A stretch of 64,000 bases of DNA from Tetrahymena thermophila SB210 (GCF_000189635.1 NW_002476363.1:124001-188000), one strand, 5' to 3'; positions 12,630-26,500 are shown, counted from the stretch's first letter. Notes: generated by a model from the letters alone, not told the origin. Translations and numbers: made by a program.

Positions 12630-14312
12630 ATGTGATGAATTGATTAAAATTGTTTATAATTATTTAATTAATTAATTAATTACCAACAAAAAACAAACAA
12701 AAATTGATTTATTATTAAATCCTTATAAAAACAGAACTGTAAAAAAATCAAATTACAATTCTGATAATCTTTATCAAGTTTTAGTAAAAAGAATAAGATA
12801 TAAATAAATACTAAATATCATACTTTATATTGTACATAACTCTTACCTTTAACTAATTAATTAAAAAACATAAAATATATACTTAGATTGTGAATTAAAT
12901 AAATATATAAGATTTATTTAATTATTTAGTCAATAACTCAATTCTATGTAAATAAATATTAAAAATGTATAATAAATTGATGACCTTGGAATTATAATTA
13001 ATTAAATATTTTTATACTTTTATTATTTAATTTTTCGCATTCATAACTATGAAAAAAACATCAAATGAAATTCATAATTGCTTTAAAACTAATTTTTTAT
13101 ATAGAAGAATAAACTATTTAATAAAGTTTGCATTTTTAAATTTAATCATTAGAAGAAAAAATATTTTATCATTCAATAATTTTTAATATTTGATGAGTAA
13201 AATCACAAATAAACAAGTTATTCTATTGATAATTGATAAAATATTAACCTTTAAAAATGTAAATAAATAAATGCTCATAATTGAAATAGATTCACAAAAA
13301 GATAATTTTATACTTAAATAATATTGATTAAATACAAGTAATATTTCTTTTTGCAATAAGAATTATTATAAAAATATCAAATAAATTCTTCTTTCTGCTT
13401 TTAATATTTAATATCTTACAATTTAATTTGTACCTAAAATCAAAATTAAATTTTTATATCTGTTTAAAAATATATTTATCTACCTATCTATCTTTCTATC
13501 TACTTAATTTATAAAGTATTAAACAGTTTTATTCAATTTAATTTATTTTTGAATTTAAATGCTTCATTTTATAATTGTTAAATTCAATGCAATCTTTTAA
13601 ATTAAATTAATTTTTTTACTAAAAAAATTAATAGAAAATATATCTTTTTATCCATATTTTTGCTAAAAAGATGTAAAATTGAATATAAATATCAATGCAG
13701 CTATCCTTCAATTTTAAAAAAATTCTTTTAAAGGCATCCATCCATCCATCCTTCTATCCATCCATTCATTATTATAGAGTGGATGAAGAGTTTATTGTTT
13801 ATAAATTAGAATTTTTAAAAAGTAAAATAATTTCATTATAAATAATAATTTAAAACAAACAAATTAAGAAAATAGTTAATTAATGAATTATTTTTGTTTA
13901 TAAGATTGATAAAACTGGAATATATAAACTGCGAATAAAATAATTTTAATTTTAAGATTGATAGTTGAATGAATTTTATTATTAGTTTTATTAGTATTAT
14001 TTGTTGCTATTATAATTATTATTTAATTTTTGTTTATTATTTTGTTTTTCAGAGAGAGCAAAAAAATAGATTAATTAATTAGTTGAAAAAGATATTCTAG
14101 TCTACACCAAAACAAATTAGCTAGCTAACAATTGTCCCTAGTTTTATAATCTTCATCACTTACATATATACTTACTAACTTTTATTTATATCAGAAAACT
14201 TGTTTACTTATATGAATAATTGCTCGCCAGCTTGATTTTTTGATATGTGAAACAAACCATGATATTTAGAACAAAATTTAAATAGTGAATGTATAAATTT
14301 AATTATTTCCTC
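12630..14312. other. AT-rich intergenic region
   Basis: This region lies between the start of the 11842-12629 gene and the end of NOP53. No coding frame is supported. It contains an AATT tract at 12662-12681, CTAT-type repeats near 13481-13502 and the CATC tract listed separately. Confidence 0.6.
13735..13770. repeat. (CATC)n microsatellite, imperfect
   Basis: CATC/CATT units, with one CTTCTATC interruption, lie in non-coding DNA. The tract is notable only as the most C-rich simple repeat of the window. Confidence 0.85.
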
Positions 14313-15416
14313 TCACTGTTTAATGTCAAGGACTGTTTCTATTTCGTCCCATTCGCTTTAGAAGTTAGGGTCGAATTTTTGCTTGAATTTTATGGCTGGG
14401 ATTTTGCTCTTTTTATCTTTTTGGGAGTAGTTCTTGGGTTCAAGAAGACCTTTTCTGAATACTGATTCGTATTCATCTCTAAGTAAGCTGCCTGCAGGTT
14501 AAACAGTACGTAAATTATCAGGTAAGTCTTCTTCTAAAACAAAGTCTTAGCCTTTTTGATTGTATCTTTTCTTGCCAAGCTTTTCAGGCTTAAAGTTATA
14601 CCCAAGCTTTTCTTTAATTTGGTTATCAGCTTCCTTCTTCTTTTTAAGATTTTCTATATGAGCTTACTGTTCTAACTCGTCTTAAGTTAATTCTTTTTTA
14701 AATTGCTTGATTAAGTTTGCTTGATGGGCAAGACGTCTTTCTTCTTTCTTTTATAATTAGACGGGATTCATAGCTTGTTCTCTTTTCATTTTTTGTACTT
14801 ACAAGTAAACCTTTAAGTCTTTTTTTTTCTTTCTGAGCTTTTAAATTTTTTATAAGTTTCTATCTTTAAGGTCCTCATCCTCCAAACGGATAGCTTCTTC
14901 GATTGTTTCTTAGTGATCCTTGAAAGAAGGGTTATAGCTCATACCGCTAGTAGGAATTATAAGGTGAGCGACTTTTTACTTCTTTTATATTAAAGGTTTT
15001 TTAGTCTCTTTTTCAGCTTCTTCGTCCCAAGCGTCACTAACTTATTCTTCTTCTTGATTATTAAGTTCTTCTTGAATTTTATCGTCATCCTTTTTAGGTT
15101 TAATTTAATTTTCTTTTAACTTTTTAGCTAAGATTTTGAGCTTCTTTTCTTCGTTTTTAGAATTATTGGAGTCATCAATTTTTTTGTGGAATCTGTCCTT
15201 TTCCAAAACAATTTTCATTTTCTTATCACCTGTGGTATCGATAGAAAAAGTGACTATTTCATTCTTCTCTATTTTCTCTTTAGCTTGATTTTCATCGAAT
15301 TCTTTCTTATTTTCCTAGATGATTTTTTCGTGCAAATCAGAGGCATCCAAGTTCTTTCTCCATCTTTTGGTACCCTTAGTTGCGTTGTAATTTTTCTTCT
15401 TTAGCAATGCACTCAT
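14313..15416 (-). CDS. NOP53: Ribosome biogenesis protein NOP53 (GLTSCR2/PICT1 family)
   Basis: A single exon of 368 codons runs from the ATG at 15414-15416 to a TGA at 14313-14315. The N terminus carries the family signature after a basic start (GTKRWRKNLDASDLHEKI). The centre is highly charged with a Trp-Asp acidic box (VSDAWDEEAEKE), then GMSYNPSFKDHQE, then a long lysine/glutamate helix. The C terminus has the diagnostic NLRTVQPAGSLLRDEY and VFRKGLLEPKNY motif, matching the L-x-x-L-x-P-x-G-x-L-L-x-D-x-F and R-x-x-L-x-E-P pattern of the family. Known NOP53 proteins work in the nucleolus and nucleoplasm, recruiting the RNA exosome to process the 7S pre-rRNA during 60S subunit assembly. At 367 residues it is somewhat shorter than the yeast and human proteins (roughly 450-480). 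A plus-strand open frame at 15186-15404 is its shadow. Confidence 0.9.
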
Positions 15417-16494
15417 TTGTTGTTTTTTACTTATTTAATTAATTAATTGAATTATTTATAAATCAATAAGTTATTATCCTCAAAAAGGATTTTGCAATTT
15501 CTTAATTATATACAGCTATAAATCTTATAAATTGCTTTGTGTGTTAGCTAATTAATTTATTAATATATTAATAAACACACAAACCCCGATGCATAAATTT
15601 ACTATTTGATTCATTCATTTTAACTTTCATAGCAAAATGAATAGAAATATTGCAATCAACCCTTTCATTTGATAATAACTTTGAAAGTCATTCATTCATC
15701 TCATTGATTTTAATTTGATCTGTATTTAATTTTACTCTCTCCTAAGCTCTATTTGCTCTGTTTGGATTTTACCAAAGATTCTATCTAACTCCTACTTAGA
15801 ATTTATCTAATTCTACACATCAAAAAATCTAAATATTAATCTTCTTCAAATTTACTTTTATACAAAAATATACATTTTTACTAATTCGATTATTTTAACA
15901 CATTTATTTTTAAAATTTTCTTTAAACCAAATTTTAACAAAAGATAATTAAAATAATATTAATTTTAATTTATTTTAACTTTTCAATATTTTACAAAAAA
16001 AATTAATAAATAATATTGATAATAAATTTAACATTTAAAATTATTATCTAAAATATAATTAATGATAGTTATTTATACTAACTAAGTTAATGCTTTTATA
16101 ATAAATTATTATTATATTTTATTAAAAAAGTAAACTCTATAAATTAATTATTTACATCTAATAAAATACAATTTATATTCAATATTATTTATTTGATTTA
16201 ATTTTTTTTAGTAATATTTTTCATAATATATTTCTTATTTGCTAAAATAAAATTGTTAGTGGATTTATTGGATTCAATTTTAAGTTTTAATTTTGAATGA
16301 TTCTCATTTTATCTAGGATAAAAATTAATTTTTTTAATTTATTTAAGAACTATCTATTAAGATAGTAGCTTTATTAGTTTAAAGTAAATACATCAGTTTT
16401 TATAACATTTTAATGTAAATTTAATAATATATTTTTAATTTTTTTAGCATAATAAACATCAATAAATTTTATTTATGCTAAGAGCTATTGCAAT
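15417..16494. other. AT-rich intergenic region between divergent genes
   Basis: This stretch lies between the NOP53 start and the 16495 gene and should hold both promoters. No coding frame or clear motif was seen. Confidence 0.6.
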
Positions 16495-16905
16495 ATGAGT
16501 GCAGAATTATTTTAAGGCATTGTCAAAGGAACTATCTAACCCCATAAAAGGCGAGCTAGAAAATGTGAATTCATCCTACACAGAAGAAGTCCTATTACAT
16601 TTTTTTACAGGAACCTCAATTATGGCTACTGTTTATTAATTGTTTTGAATTGGAATAATCTATATTGGTAGGATACTGTATAAATCTACCAAGGGATCGA
16701 AATTATCAGTGTTTTTTATATTTTGGACTATCATAGTTTAGTTTACTTACAATACCTATTTGTTTAACATAAAAATTAAAAATTTAACAAAAAGATTAAA
16801 AAATTATTATAACTTACATGCCCAGCCCAGCCATGCTATTTAGAAAATTCTTAATTTTTATCATTTTTTAATGTTTCATTTTATACAAAATAAAACTTAA
16901 ATTGA
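16495..16905 (+). CDS. Small unknown protein, 136 residues
   Basis: The frame runs from the ATG at 16495 (MSAELFQGIVKGTIQPHKRR) to a TGA at 16903-16905. The first 60 residues use ordinary codons and are basic; the middle is rich in aromatic residues (FYRNLNYGYCLLIVLNW, then NNLYWQDTVQIYQGIEII). The last third (QHKNQKFNKKIKK onward) is AT-rich and might instead be intron or untranslated. The last 30 bases overlap the 3' end of the GAF gene on the other strand. I do not recognise the family. Confidence 0.5.
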
Positions 16906-19765
16906 GTTATTGTAAAGATTTTATGCAGCCAAGTACTAATACAATTTGTGAACTAAATTTTATCTAAGCATTAAACTAAACTCAAAAATGCTTCTTATAA
17001 AAAATCTTTATACCTATTTTCCATTAATTTAATTCTCATCTCTCTTATCCTTTATTATAAAATGAATTTAATAGTAAAAAGGACATATAAAATTCAAACA
17101 AAGTAAGCTAATTAATCAATCAATTAATCAAAATAAATAAATAAATTATTTACCTTGCTACTTAGTTATTTAAAAATTGGGATATAATTACAGCACAATA
17201 TTCATCATCTACTGAAAAAACCTTGCTTTTTGATCCTGTTATTTCTAAAATTCCAATAGTTTGCTTCTTTATTCCACTAAATGTCAATGGGATGCATAAA
17301 CAAGTTTTCGAATAAATAAAATTATCCAATTTCTCATTCTGTAAACCTTATTTTTTTGCATTATTTTAAAGCTGCGTTTCCTGCACTATTTACTGATAGA
17401 CAACAAAATCTTAATTTTCAGATTTATTTGAGGCTAGCTAGTGTTTTATTATTTCACTAAAGAGCCCTTTGCAATTAAGTGCTCTTTCTTCAATATTATT
17501 TTCATTTATGGTAAAAAATATTCCTAAGTTTAAATAAAAATAAAATTAATTTTATCTATCTTTTTTATTAAAATATTTTTAGATCTTTAAATTAAATTCC
17601 AACCAAATTCTTTTATTCTAATTATTTTTTTTTCTTTAAAAGTTTTGTATATAAATCTAATGATTAAAATAATTTCTACCAAAAATATCTTTAAAAATAA
17701 TTAAAATTAAAATTATTAGTGTGAGGTTAATTATGAGATTAACTAATAATCTTATTTACTATTTTTTAAAGTTATTTTTACCTGTTAGTTAATCATAAAG
17801 CCATACGTGAGCTTATTTGCATTTAAAAATCTATTTTAGTTCAATATTTGTTTGGTTGAGTAAATCATCTATATTATCAATCCTTTCTAATTGATGAACA
17901 AGTTAACTAATTTTATTACACCTTTCTGCAAAATCATTTAAGAGTAGATATTATGACAAAATGAGCTTAACATACTCTGATTTTCTTTTTTCATCTTTCA
18001 TTTCATTATATTATTCCAAAAATATGTTTGATCCATGTTCTAACAAGTCTACTACCAAAGATTTATATTCGTTTCTCAGTTAATTTACCCTGAAATCTAA
18101 CTTAATTTAATAATCAAATGAGATTTAAATCATCAAAACTTACAAGTATAACAAAATTTTTCATCTTAATAATGCAAGAATTACATACAATTTTAACAAA
18201 TTAAATTCATAGAAAACAAATTTAAAAATTATGAAAAATTAAAAAGTAAATAAATAATTTTTATTGATTTATTTTTAAAAAAAAATTAATTTATTTACTT
18301 TTTCTGGTAGCTCGTCATTTTAAAGGATTGATCCATTTTCTTTGTAGTTATTGTTAATATTTTTGCTTATCTTAAGATTGCTATTCTCTAAGAATATTTC
18401 ATCTATTTCTTTGATTGAAACTCTTGATTTAAGGAATTCTATTTTTTAACTTAGTAAATTTAGTTTTTGATTTAATTTTAATTTGATATCTGTTAATCTC
18501 TTTAGTTCTTCATCTTTCTTCATGTTATCTCTTTTAAGATTTTCGTTTTCTTTAACTAGCTCGGTGACAACTTTTCTGATGTTCTAAGACTTAGGTATTT
18601 GCTATTCATCTTATTTTTAAATATTTTTTGTTTGTTTGTTTTCTACTCATTTAATATTAAATGAAATTTAAATAAATTACTTAGATAGTCAGATGATAGT
18701 ATGAAATCAAGTCTTTGTTCAAGCTGTTCAATAATCTTCTTTTGATTCAGTATTACTTTTTTGTTCAAATTAAGCTCTTTTATGCTTTTAAGATATTTTT
18801 CTTTTATTTCATCACTTTTATAATTTGTTAGTTAGAACTTCTCTTAAAAGAAAGACAGCTTATCATTTAATTTCTAATTAAGAAGGTTTATTTAGCTGAT
18901 TTTATTGCTTTGCTTGATACTCAAATTAATCATTTTTGATAATTCTAACTCAGTTTTACAAGTTGAAGATAAAAAAACAAGTAATTCCTCCATAGTAGAA
19001 TCAACTTTATCACTGTCGTTATTCTATATTATAAAAAAGCACTTAATAATAAATAAACAGCTTCATATTTTATTTTTTTTGTATTTTAAAATAACTTTTC
19101 AAGTTTTAAAATAGATAATAAGCTTTGAATATCCATGGGTGATGTGAAACTCATAACTTTAAATATTCACTTAAATTAATTAAACCTAAATTTGAAATGA
19201 TAAAAAAATAAAATGGTAATTTTACGCGAATATTTTCAAGTACGTCTAATACTTTGATAGATAATTGCTAAAAATTGTTTTAAAGTGCAATATTTCTTTC
19301 TATTTAAGCTTCTATCATTTAATCGTTAGTGTTTATTGTTAGCATTGAGCTATCTATTTTTTTGAATTCAATACCGCTTTAAGAATACTCTGTTTTCAAT
19401 CTATTAAGTTTGGGTAGGTTTTAGCTAAATGCTAACTTCAAATTTTGAGAGGAATCAAGATTTATTTTAGGAACAAATATTTATTAACTTGAAAAATTCT
19501 TTGGAGATTTTAATGAATTTTCAAATAATTTTTTTTCTGATGTTGGCTAAGTTTCATTCCAACTAAATTTTCTTTCATTTATAAAACCTAATTTGGTGCT
19601 ATTTAAATTGAAATTTTGAGAGTTTTCATCTGTCATTATACTATTTAAATTTTTTTTGCCAACTTTTTTATTATTCAATTAACGCTACGTCAAGCTCATA
19701 GACTCATTTAGTATTTTTTTGAGTTTCTCTTTGTTAATTAATTCTTTGGATTAGCTGCTAAACAT
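16876..19765 (-). CDS. Coiled-coil and GAF-domain protein, seven exons, 711 residues
   Basis: The model is complement(16876..17107, 17154..17523, 17782..18100, 18144..18164, 18299..18609, 18681..19023, 19226..19765). Every junction has GTAA/AG and the exons total 2136 bases, exactly 712 codons. Residues 1-180 (start MFSSQSKELINKEKLKK) are polar and probably disordered. Residues of about 185-400 form long coiled coils (KYLKSIKELNLNKK, then KENENLKRDNMKKDEELK). A 21-base microexon encodes MKNFVIL. Residues of about 500-635 look like a GAF domain: AHVWLYDQLTGIFFTINE, then TCLCIPLTFSG, then TIGILEITGSKSKVFSVDDE. GAF domains bind small ligands such as cyclic nucleotides, but the ligand here is unknown. 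The gene meets the 16495 gene tail to tail with a 30-base overlap. Confidence 0.75.
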
Positions 19766-21093
19766 AGTCTTTAATGAATCAAAAAAACTATTATTTATTA
19801 ATTTTCTATAATTTTAAGTTTTAACAACTAATTAATTTGTTAATAAAAACTAACAATTAATTTAGTAGAATCTCCTCCTCGCTTGATTAAAATAAAAAAT
19901 CTATAAGTAAGATTTGATAGTAGAAATTAGATATTGCTTTCAATTATAACAGAAAGCAATTAAGCTTTTTAGCAAACCTTTATTTATTTATTTCTTTCTA
20001 TCTAATTTTAATAAAATAATCTAAATTTTTAAATTAAAAATCAATAAATATTTTATAGTAAATTCATTTTTTCTGAAATAGGAAATAATTTAGCATTTAA
20101 TGAACTTAAAATAATTGAAAAAACAATTTATGTATTAAATTATTTTGATAGTTTGTTATTGATTTTATCTAAAGAAAAGTATTTCGTTTATTTTTCCATG
20201 ACTTGTAAATCAAAATAAAATATTTCATAAATAAATAAATTAGATAAACAAAATTAAAAATAATTGAAAAAATAAATTCTTTACTAAAAAAATATTTATT
20301 TATTAAATTATTTTGATAGTTTTTATTTATTTTATCTAAAGAAAAGTATTTCATTTATTTTTTCATTTTTTTGTAAATCAAAATAAAATATTTCATAAAT
20401 AAATAAATTAGATAAACAAAATTAAAAATAATTGAAAAAATAAATTCTTTACTAAAAAAATATTTATTTATTAAATTATTTTGATAGTTTTTATTTATTT
20501 TATCTAAAGAAAAGTATTTCATTTATTTTTTCATTTAAATAAATCAAAATAAAATATTTCATTAATAAATAAATAGATAAGCAAAATTATTCATTAAATA
20601 AAATATTTTAAATTATTTTTAATGATCTATTTTTAAATTATTTTTTAAAATGATCTATTTTTAAATTATAAAAAAGACTTAGATTGTTTTGAGTAAAATT
20701 ATAGTTATCTTGGAAATAAATAAAAAAGTAAATTATGGAAAGAAAAAAAATAATTTAATATCTAACATTCTCATAAATTTTTAATAAAAACACAAAAATA
20801 TAAAAAATAATGAATGTCCATAATTGAAATCACACAAGTAATTTAAAAATAAAATTATTTATTTTTTTTTTTAAGGATGCCAAATTAAATTTATACAATT
20901 TTTTACATATTTTACTTATACAGCAAAGATAAAAATAAACTAGGTTTTTAATATAAAATTTGTTAAGAAAATTACTTCAAAAATTTAATGTAAAGCTCGC
21001 TTAATTGACCAATTTATTGATTAAAGATTAGTAGACTGAAAGATATATAATTTTTAGTAAAAAAATCTATAAAAGTAAAATAGTCATACTAGA
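19766..21093. other. AT-rich intergenic region with a tandem repeat
   Basis: This stretch separates the divergent GAF and nucleotidyltransferase genes. It is non-coding apart from short chance frames; one at 20169-20354 lies wholly inside the 168-base repeat. Confidence 0.6.
20108..20590. repeat. Three tandem copies of a ~168-base AT-rich unit
   Basis: The unit contains the blocks TAATTGAAAAAA, ATTATTTTGATAGTTT, TATCTAAAGAAAAGTATTTC and AATCAAAATAAAATATTTCA. The blocks recur at about 20112, 20261 and 20429. Copies two and three are 168 bases apart and nearly identical; copy one is shorter (149 bases to the next) and more diverged, so the second duplication is younger. Confidence 0.9.
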
Positions 21094-23154
21094 ATGAACA
21101 ATAAGCAGTAGCAAACAAGTTTATGTCATCCTAAAATTGATAATTCAGAAAAAAGGGTGAAAATTTTATTGAAATTTATCAGAGAAGAAGTTAATGAAAG
21201 TAATTGCAAACTGATAAACACTAAAAAATCCAACTCATTTAGCAAGCTGAGACTTTACATCAAGCAAAACCAGCAAAAGATAGATATCTTATTTAATGCA
21301 TTAAATCAATCTATAGAAAAAGCAATCGAATAAAGATCTTTAAGTTTTCTTATGAATTATAAAAAGATAATTTAAAGCTTTAATTTCACATAAATGATTG
21401 ATATTCAAAGACTTACCTAGCTCGATAGCAAAATCAATAATTATATCTTTGAAAATGAAGAGGATCCTTTTTAATTCTACAATACTAAGGTTTACTAAAT
21501 CATTATTAACAATAAATTTCTTTTTAGAAACAGGAAATTATTAACAATGAAAGAAAATAAAAAGGTAAGCATAATTATAACAAATCAGTAAGGTGATGCT
21601 TTAAGCAATTCAAACATAAAGATAAACAAAGATACTGTCAATAAATAACAATTTATAGATTACCAAATAAAAACTGATCAAGACAAGCAACTTTGTTAAG
21701 AAAGAATGAATAAAGAAGACTGTTAAAAGGACAATTCAGGTTCAAGCAGTACTGAAAATAACCATCTTAATGGCAATTAATCAGGCAAGTGTTAAAACAA
21801 TTTGAAGGAGCAGGATTTTTGCAATTTAAACTCCAAATTAGAAAGAAATAATTAAAATCATTTGATAAGTTTGGCTTAAGGTGAAAATTAATAAAGCAAA
21901 GTTAATGGATCAAATGAAGTAGATATTATATAATAATAAAATAGAGGCTTATATAAAGAGATAGAGAACATAGATAAAAACATAAAAGGTATGGAAGAAT
22001 AAAAGACTAATGAAGATATTAAATTAGAAGAATTATTTAATTTTATTTTTCCTACTTTAAACGATACCTTTCATCAACTGACTGAGTTAGAAAACATTAT
22101 ATTCTTAATGTCTATGACTGTCAATAGGCACTATCACAAAAGACTAAAATGCACTGTTTATGGCTCTTATATGATGGGCTTTTAGCTATCTAAGTCTTCT
22201 GATATTGATGTTTCATTAGAGTTAGAAAATTACCCATAAATAGCTAATGATTAAAATAGTAAAATAGAATTTTTAACAAAACTAGAAGAAAATTTAAAGC
22301 AGTCAGATTAGCTTGAAGTAAATTCGTTCTTTAATGCACCAGTTCCTGGATTTTAAGTGAGGAAATAATCAATATTTAATAAAGAATATAAAGTTAAGAT
22401 AGATTTTACAGTTGGAAACCAAGTAGGAATAGCAAAAACATCGTTATTAAAAATTTATTCATCACTTTCTATAAAAATATAGTAGTTAGTGTGTCTATTT
22501 AAATACTTTATACAGGTAAAGAATATTGATAAATTCACTTTAAGCTCAATAGCTCAAACGAATATGGTTGTCTTCTTTTTGCTAAAGAAAAACTACGTTC
22601 CGAACGTATAGAAGTATTTTAATCAATAAGAATAAATGAACTACTTTAATCACTAATATATAAACGAAATGGATATTAAAAAAGTTATTGAAGAAAATAA
22701 TTTATTGTAAAAACTAAATTCTACCCCTTTGTTTACTTTATTTACAGAGCTAATTACATACTACCATGACATAGTTTCTTAAAAATCTAAATAAACTCTA
22801 GTTATTTCTTTGCTTGAACCTCCTGCATAAATAGATGAAAATAGTGCTTAATATAAAAACTTCCCCTTTATTATCAAAGAGTATTATGACTAAAATTATA
22901 GTATTTAGCCAAATATTCAATTTAATTTTATAAATTTCTAAACAATATTAAATCAAACTCACTAATTCATTCAGAATTATGACTACTCATCCTAGCTAGG
23001 TTAGTTTATAAATCAAATCTTTAGCTACAGTACTTAAAATAACATCAACTAAAAAAATAAACAAGAATTAATTGACGAATTCAATCTTGAAATTTCATCT
23101 AATGATTTTGATGAGGATGATTCTGATGTAGATGATTATTACTTTTAAAAATGA
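21094..23154 (+). CDS. Poly(A) polymerase / terminal uridylyltransferase-type nucleotidyltransferase, 686 residues
   Basis: An intronless frame runs from the ATG at 21094 to a TGA at 23152-23154. Residues 1-310 are Asn/Gln/Lys-rich without a clear domain. The catalytic domain begins near residue 320: VYGSYMMGFQLSKSSDIDVS (about 355-374) is the G-S helix followed by the D-x-D metal-binding pair, and VKIDFTVGNQVG (about 435-446) carries the third acidic residue. Then IQQLVCLFKYFIQVKNI and SSIAQTNMVVFFLLK match the central helices of the PAP/25A-associated fold. This is the set expected for non-canonical poly(A) polymerases and TUTases, which add A or U to RNA 3' ends. The C terminus is acidic (DFDEDDSDVDDYYF). 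Catalytic residues look intact. Which nucleotide or RNA it uses cannot be read from the sequence. In ciliates such enzymes can take part in small-RNA pathways, but nothing here shows that. Confidence 0.85.
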
Positions 23155-23575
23155 TCATTTTTATTAAAAAAAAAATCACCTTAAATCCTCTAACAAAATT
23201 ATTCAAAACTTATAAAATTAAAATATCTACAAAAAAATTAATATTTTTAAAAAAATAAATAAAAGCATTATGACTTTATACAGTTGATTAAATTTTAGAG
23301 TATATAATAATTTAAAATTTTTTTAAATAATATTATAAAACTCAATCTCACTAATTAATTTATTTCTAAATTACAAATTAATAAAATTTAAGATAACTTT
23401 GAATAAAATAATTATAATATAACAAATTTAATTTAATTTACTTTAATTTGTGTTATATTTTTTTTAAAAAAAAACTAAGAATACAAATCAAATAAATTGC
23501 AAGTCTAATAAAAGTAAATAAATAACATTATTATTATCAAACCAATAAAATTTGTTTATTTATAAATATATTCTT
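23155..23575. other. AT-rich gap between convergent genes
   Basis: The nucleotidyltransferase and the LRR gene converge here. No coding frame or defined terminator was recognised. Confidence 0.55.
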
Positions 23576-26500
23576 TCACTTAAAGTAGCAATATGAAAAG
23601 TAAACTTAGAAAATAGTTAATTTTTTCATTTTGAAACCTTTTTTTTAAATTTAATTTTAGGCTTGAGGAGTTATTCCATTATCCCTAATTAAATTAATAA
23701 TATAAAATAAATTGACTTTAATTAAATAAATAAAGCATTATTTCTTTAAAAAATATCTTTCAAATAAAATTAAAAAATACTAGAGATTTAACGATAGTAG
23801 AATCAATTTTTGATGTTTAAAAAGGTTAAGTATATTATTTACTCCTTCATCATAGATATTATTAGATCTTTATAATTAAATTAATTAATTATTTAACTTA
23901 AATAATCTATTTGATTTTTTTTTATTAATTTGTTAATTTCATTTTTAAAGTTTGTTTACCCGAGTAATAAATCCAATTAGATTAAATTTTTACAACTCAG
24001 TAAATTAACTCCTAAGTTATGTGCTCCTTCAGATCCAATATTGCAATTTCTAAAAAGTATAAATTTAGTTTTATAGTTTTGTAATTTTATAAAAAATCAA
24101 TATAATAATTTAAATAATAAATATAAATAACCCAATATTAATTTTAAGTTTTGGTTTTTCATGCTGAAAATTTTCATTTATTTTTAAAATATTTTAAACA
24201 TTATGAAGTGAGATAAATATAATATGATTGGATAATCTAAAAATTAAATAGAATTTTACGCTAAAGAAAGCTGCAGAGTTCGTAGATTTGAGCATTTTCC
24301 TAACTATTAAGTCAAATTAAAAACTCCATTTGAACCAATTTTATTAGCTCTATTCAATAAAATATTTTTTTAATTATTTTAACTCATTCGTATTTTATTT
24401 TTTTAATTTTATTTAGAATTTAATTAATGATTTTAAAATATTTTTTTACGATAACCACAAGGTTAAATTTTGAAGATTGAAACAGTAAGTTAATCCAAAA
24501 CCTAAATTATAAGCTCCTTACGAATCAACACAATTTTCACTAATTTTATAAAAAATAAAATCACTAAGAAATTTTGAAATTTAACTAATTTATTTTATTA
24601 GATAACTAACAACTAAAAAGAAAAAATGTGCTTATTTAAAATCTAGGTGGGTTAATTATCATAAAATATTATGTTTATGTTTTTTTTAAATAGATGAAAT
24701 AAGAATAAATAGAAGATGATTTAAAAATAAATTTGTTAGTCTAAAAAATAGATAGAGGGATTTATTTTTACATTAAATTTAAATTTAAATGAGTTAGATT
24801 AATCAAATGTCCCAATCCTTTACTTAAAGAGCCAATCCCTAAATTTCCAATAGTGCATTACCTTTTAAACATAAATTTATTGAAATTTCTGTATATTGAT
24901 TGATAATTAATTCTTACTCTAAATAAATTTATAGTGATTTAATACTGTCATTTTAAGCAATGCTATTTCCAAATTCTTAGAATTCGTTATCATCAAACTT
25001 GTTTTAACTTTTAAATTATATTTTTACATATTAAAATAATAGAATATATATGAAGTTGAATTTAAAGAACTAAATAAAAATGAATTAAAACTTATTTTTT
25101 TGATACTAATTAATTTTATGTAAAAAAAGATATTTAAAAAATTTAGATTTAAATAAAATGATAAGCTTAAATGAAAGTTTGTTTTTAAATGAAATTTATT
25201 AAATATACCTTAGACTAAATTCCACATTTTCTATTATTCTACAAGTAGAAAGATAAAATCCTAAAATTTTTGCCTCTTATTATCCTAAATTGTTCTTGCT
25301 TTAAAATTTTGAGAAATAAAATAAATAAAATATTATTTAATTCGATTAAAAACCTTAAATATAGGTGAAATTCTTTTAGACTTTTACAGTTTGAAGTGAC
25401 TTAAATTAGTTCAAATAATCCTTCTTCATGTATTTAATTTTCACTTTAAATTTATTTAATTAACAAAAAACAAATCAATTTTAAGTAAAATAAAGACTTT
25501 TATTATTAAATTTGAATTGGAATTTATTTATTTATATTTTACATTAGACTAATATACAACTTTCCTAATTTATTTAAGCTTGATAAAGCAGTGAGCAATC
25601 CTATATTTTTTTCCTTAATCAATAATTTATTTTAGCTTTTAATTATTTAGAAATATAAATTTTAATTAAAAGTATTAAAATAAATGGTAAATAAATAAAT
25701 ATAAATTTATTTTATTTTTTTTAATTTAAAATTAAGATAAAATTTTACTTTAAAGAAAGAGACAATGTTTCAACATTTTGGAATCTCTCCAAAGATTTTA
25801 ACAAATTCTATACACCAACTGGATTAATTTAGTTAGAACTATTTAGTTTATACATTATTATAAAAAAACAGCATCTTAAAATGAAAAATTAATTAATTAC
25901 TCCACTTAAATATATGCATTACACAAGCTTGTTTAAATCTCTTCTTTTTCTTCTTGATGTTAGGCTTTCAAATCTGATAGTTTGTTTTTACTAAATATTT
26001 TAAAGACATGATTTTAATCTTTAACGGATAAATATGTATTTATTTATTTACTTAAGGTTCAGTTTTAAATTATTTAATTTTTTACATTTTATTAAATTAT
26101 ATAACAAATAAGACCCTCCTTCATCATCAATATTGTTAAATCTATTTTAGTAATAGTAATTAATAATTGTCAGATAGATAGCTCAATAAATTTAATAAAA
26201 TTGATTTTAGTCTAATTATAATATACCTTATTTCCTCTTAGGTATTTTAAAAATTAATAAACATAAAATAAATAAAAATATTTATTATTAAAAAGAGAAA
26301 GTATTTTTTTTATTTGAAAAATTCTAAAAATAAATTGACTAATTACGATATATTTAAATTTAAGTCTTTAAGATTTAAGCATTTAACTAAGCTAGAAGCT
26401 AACTATTTTAAACCGTTAGAAGAAATATTGTTCTCCCTATAAATAAATTTAATTATAATATATAAAATATCTTTTTTAAGTGTTTAATTTTTTAGTTGTT

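Noticed and set aside
15186-15404. Plus-strand frame opposite NOP53
   Set aside because: It is the antisense shadow of a strongly supported NOP53 reading frame.
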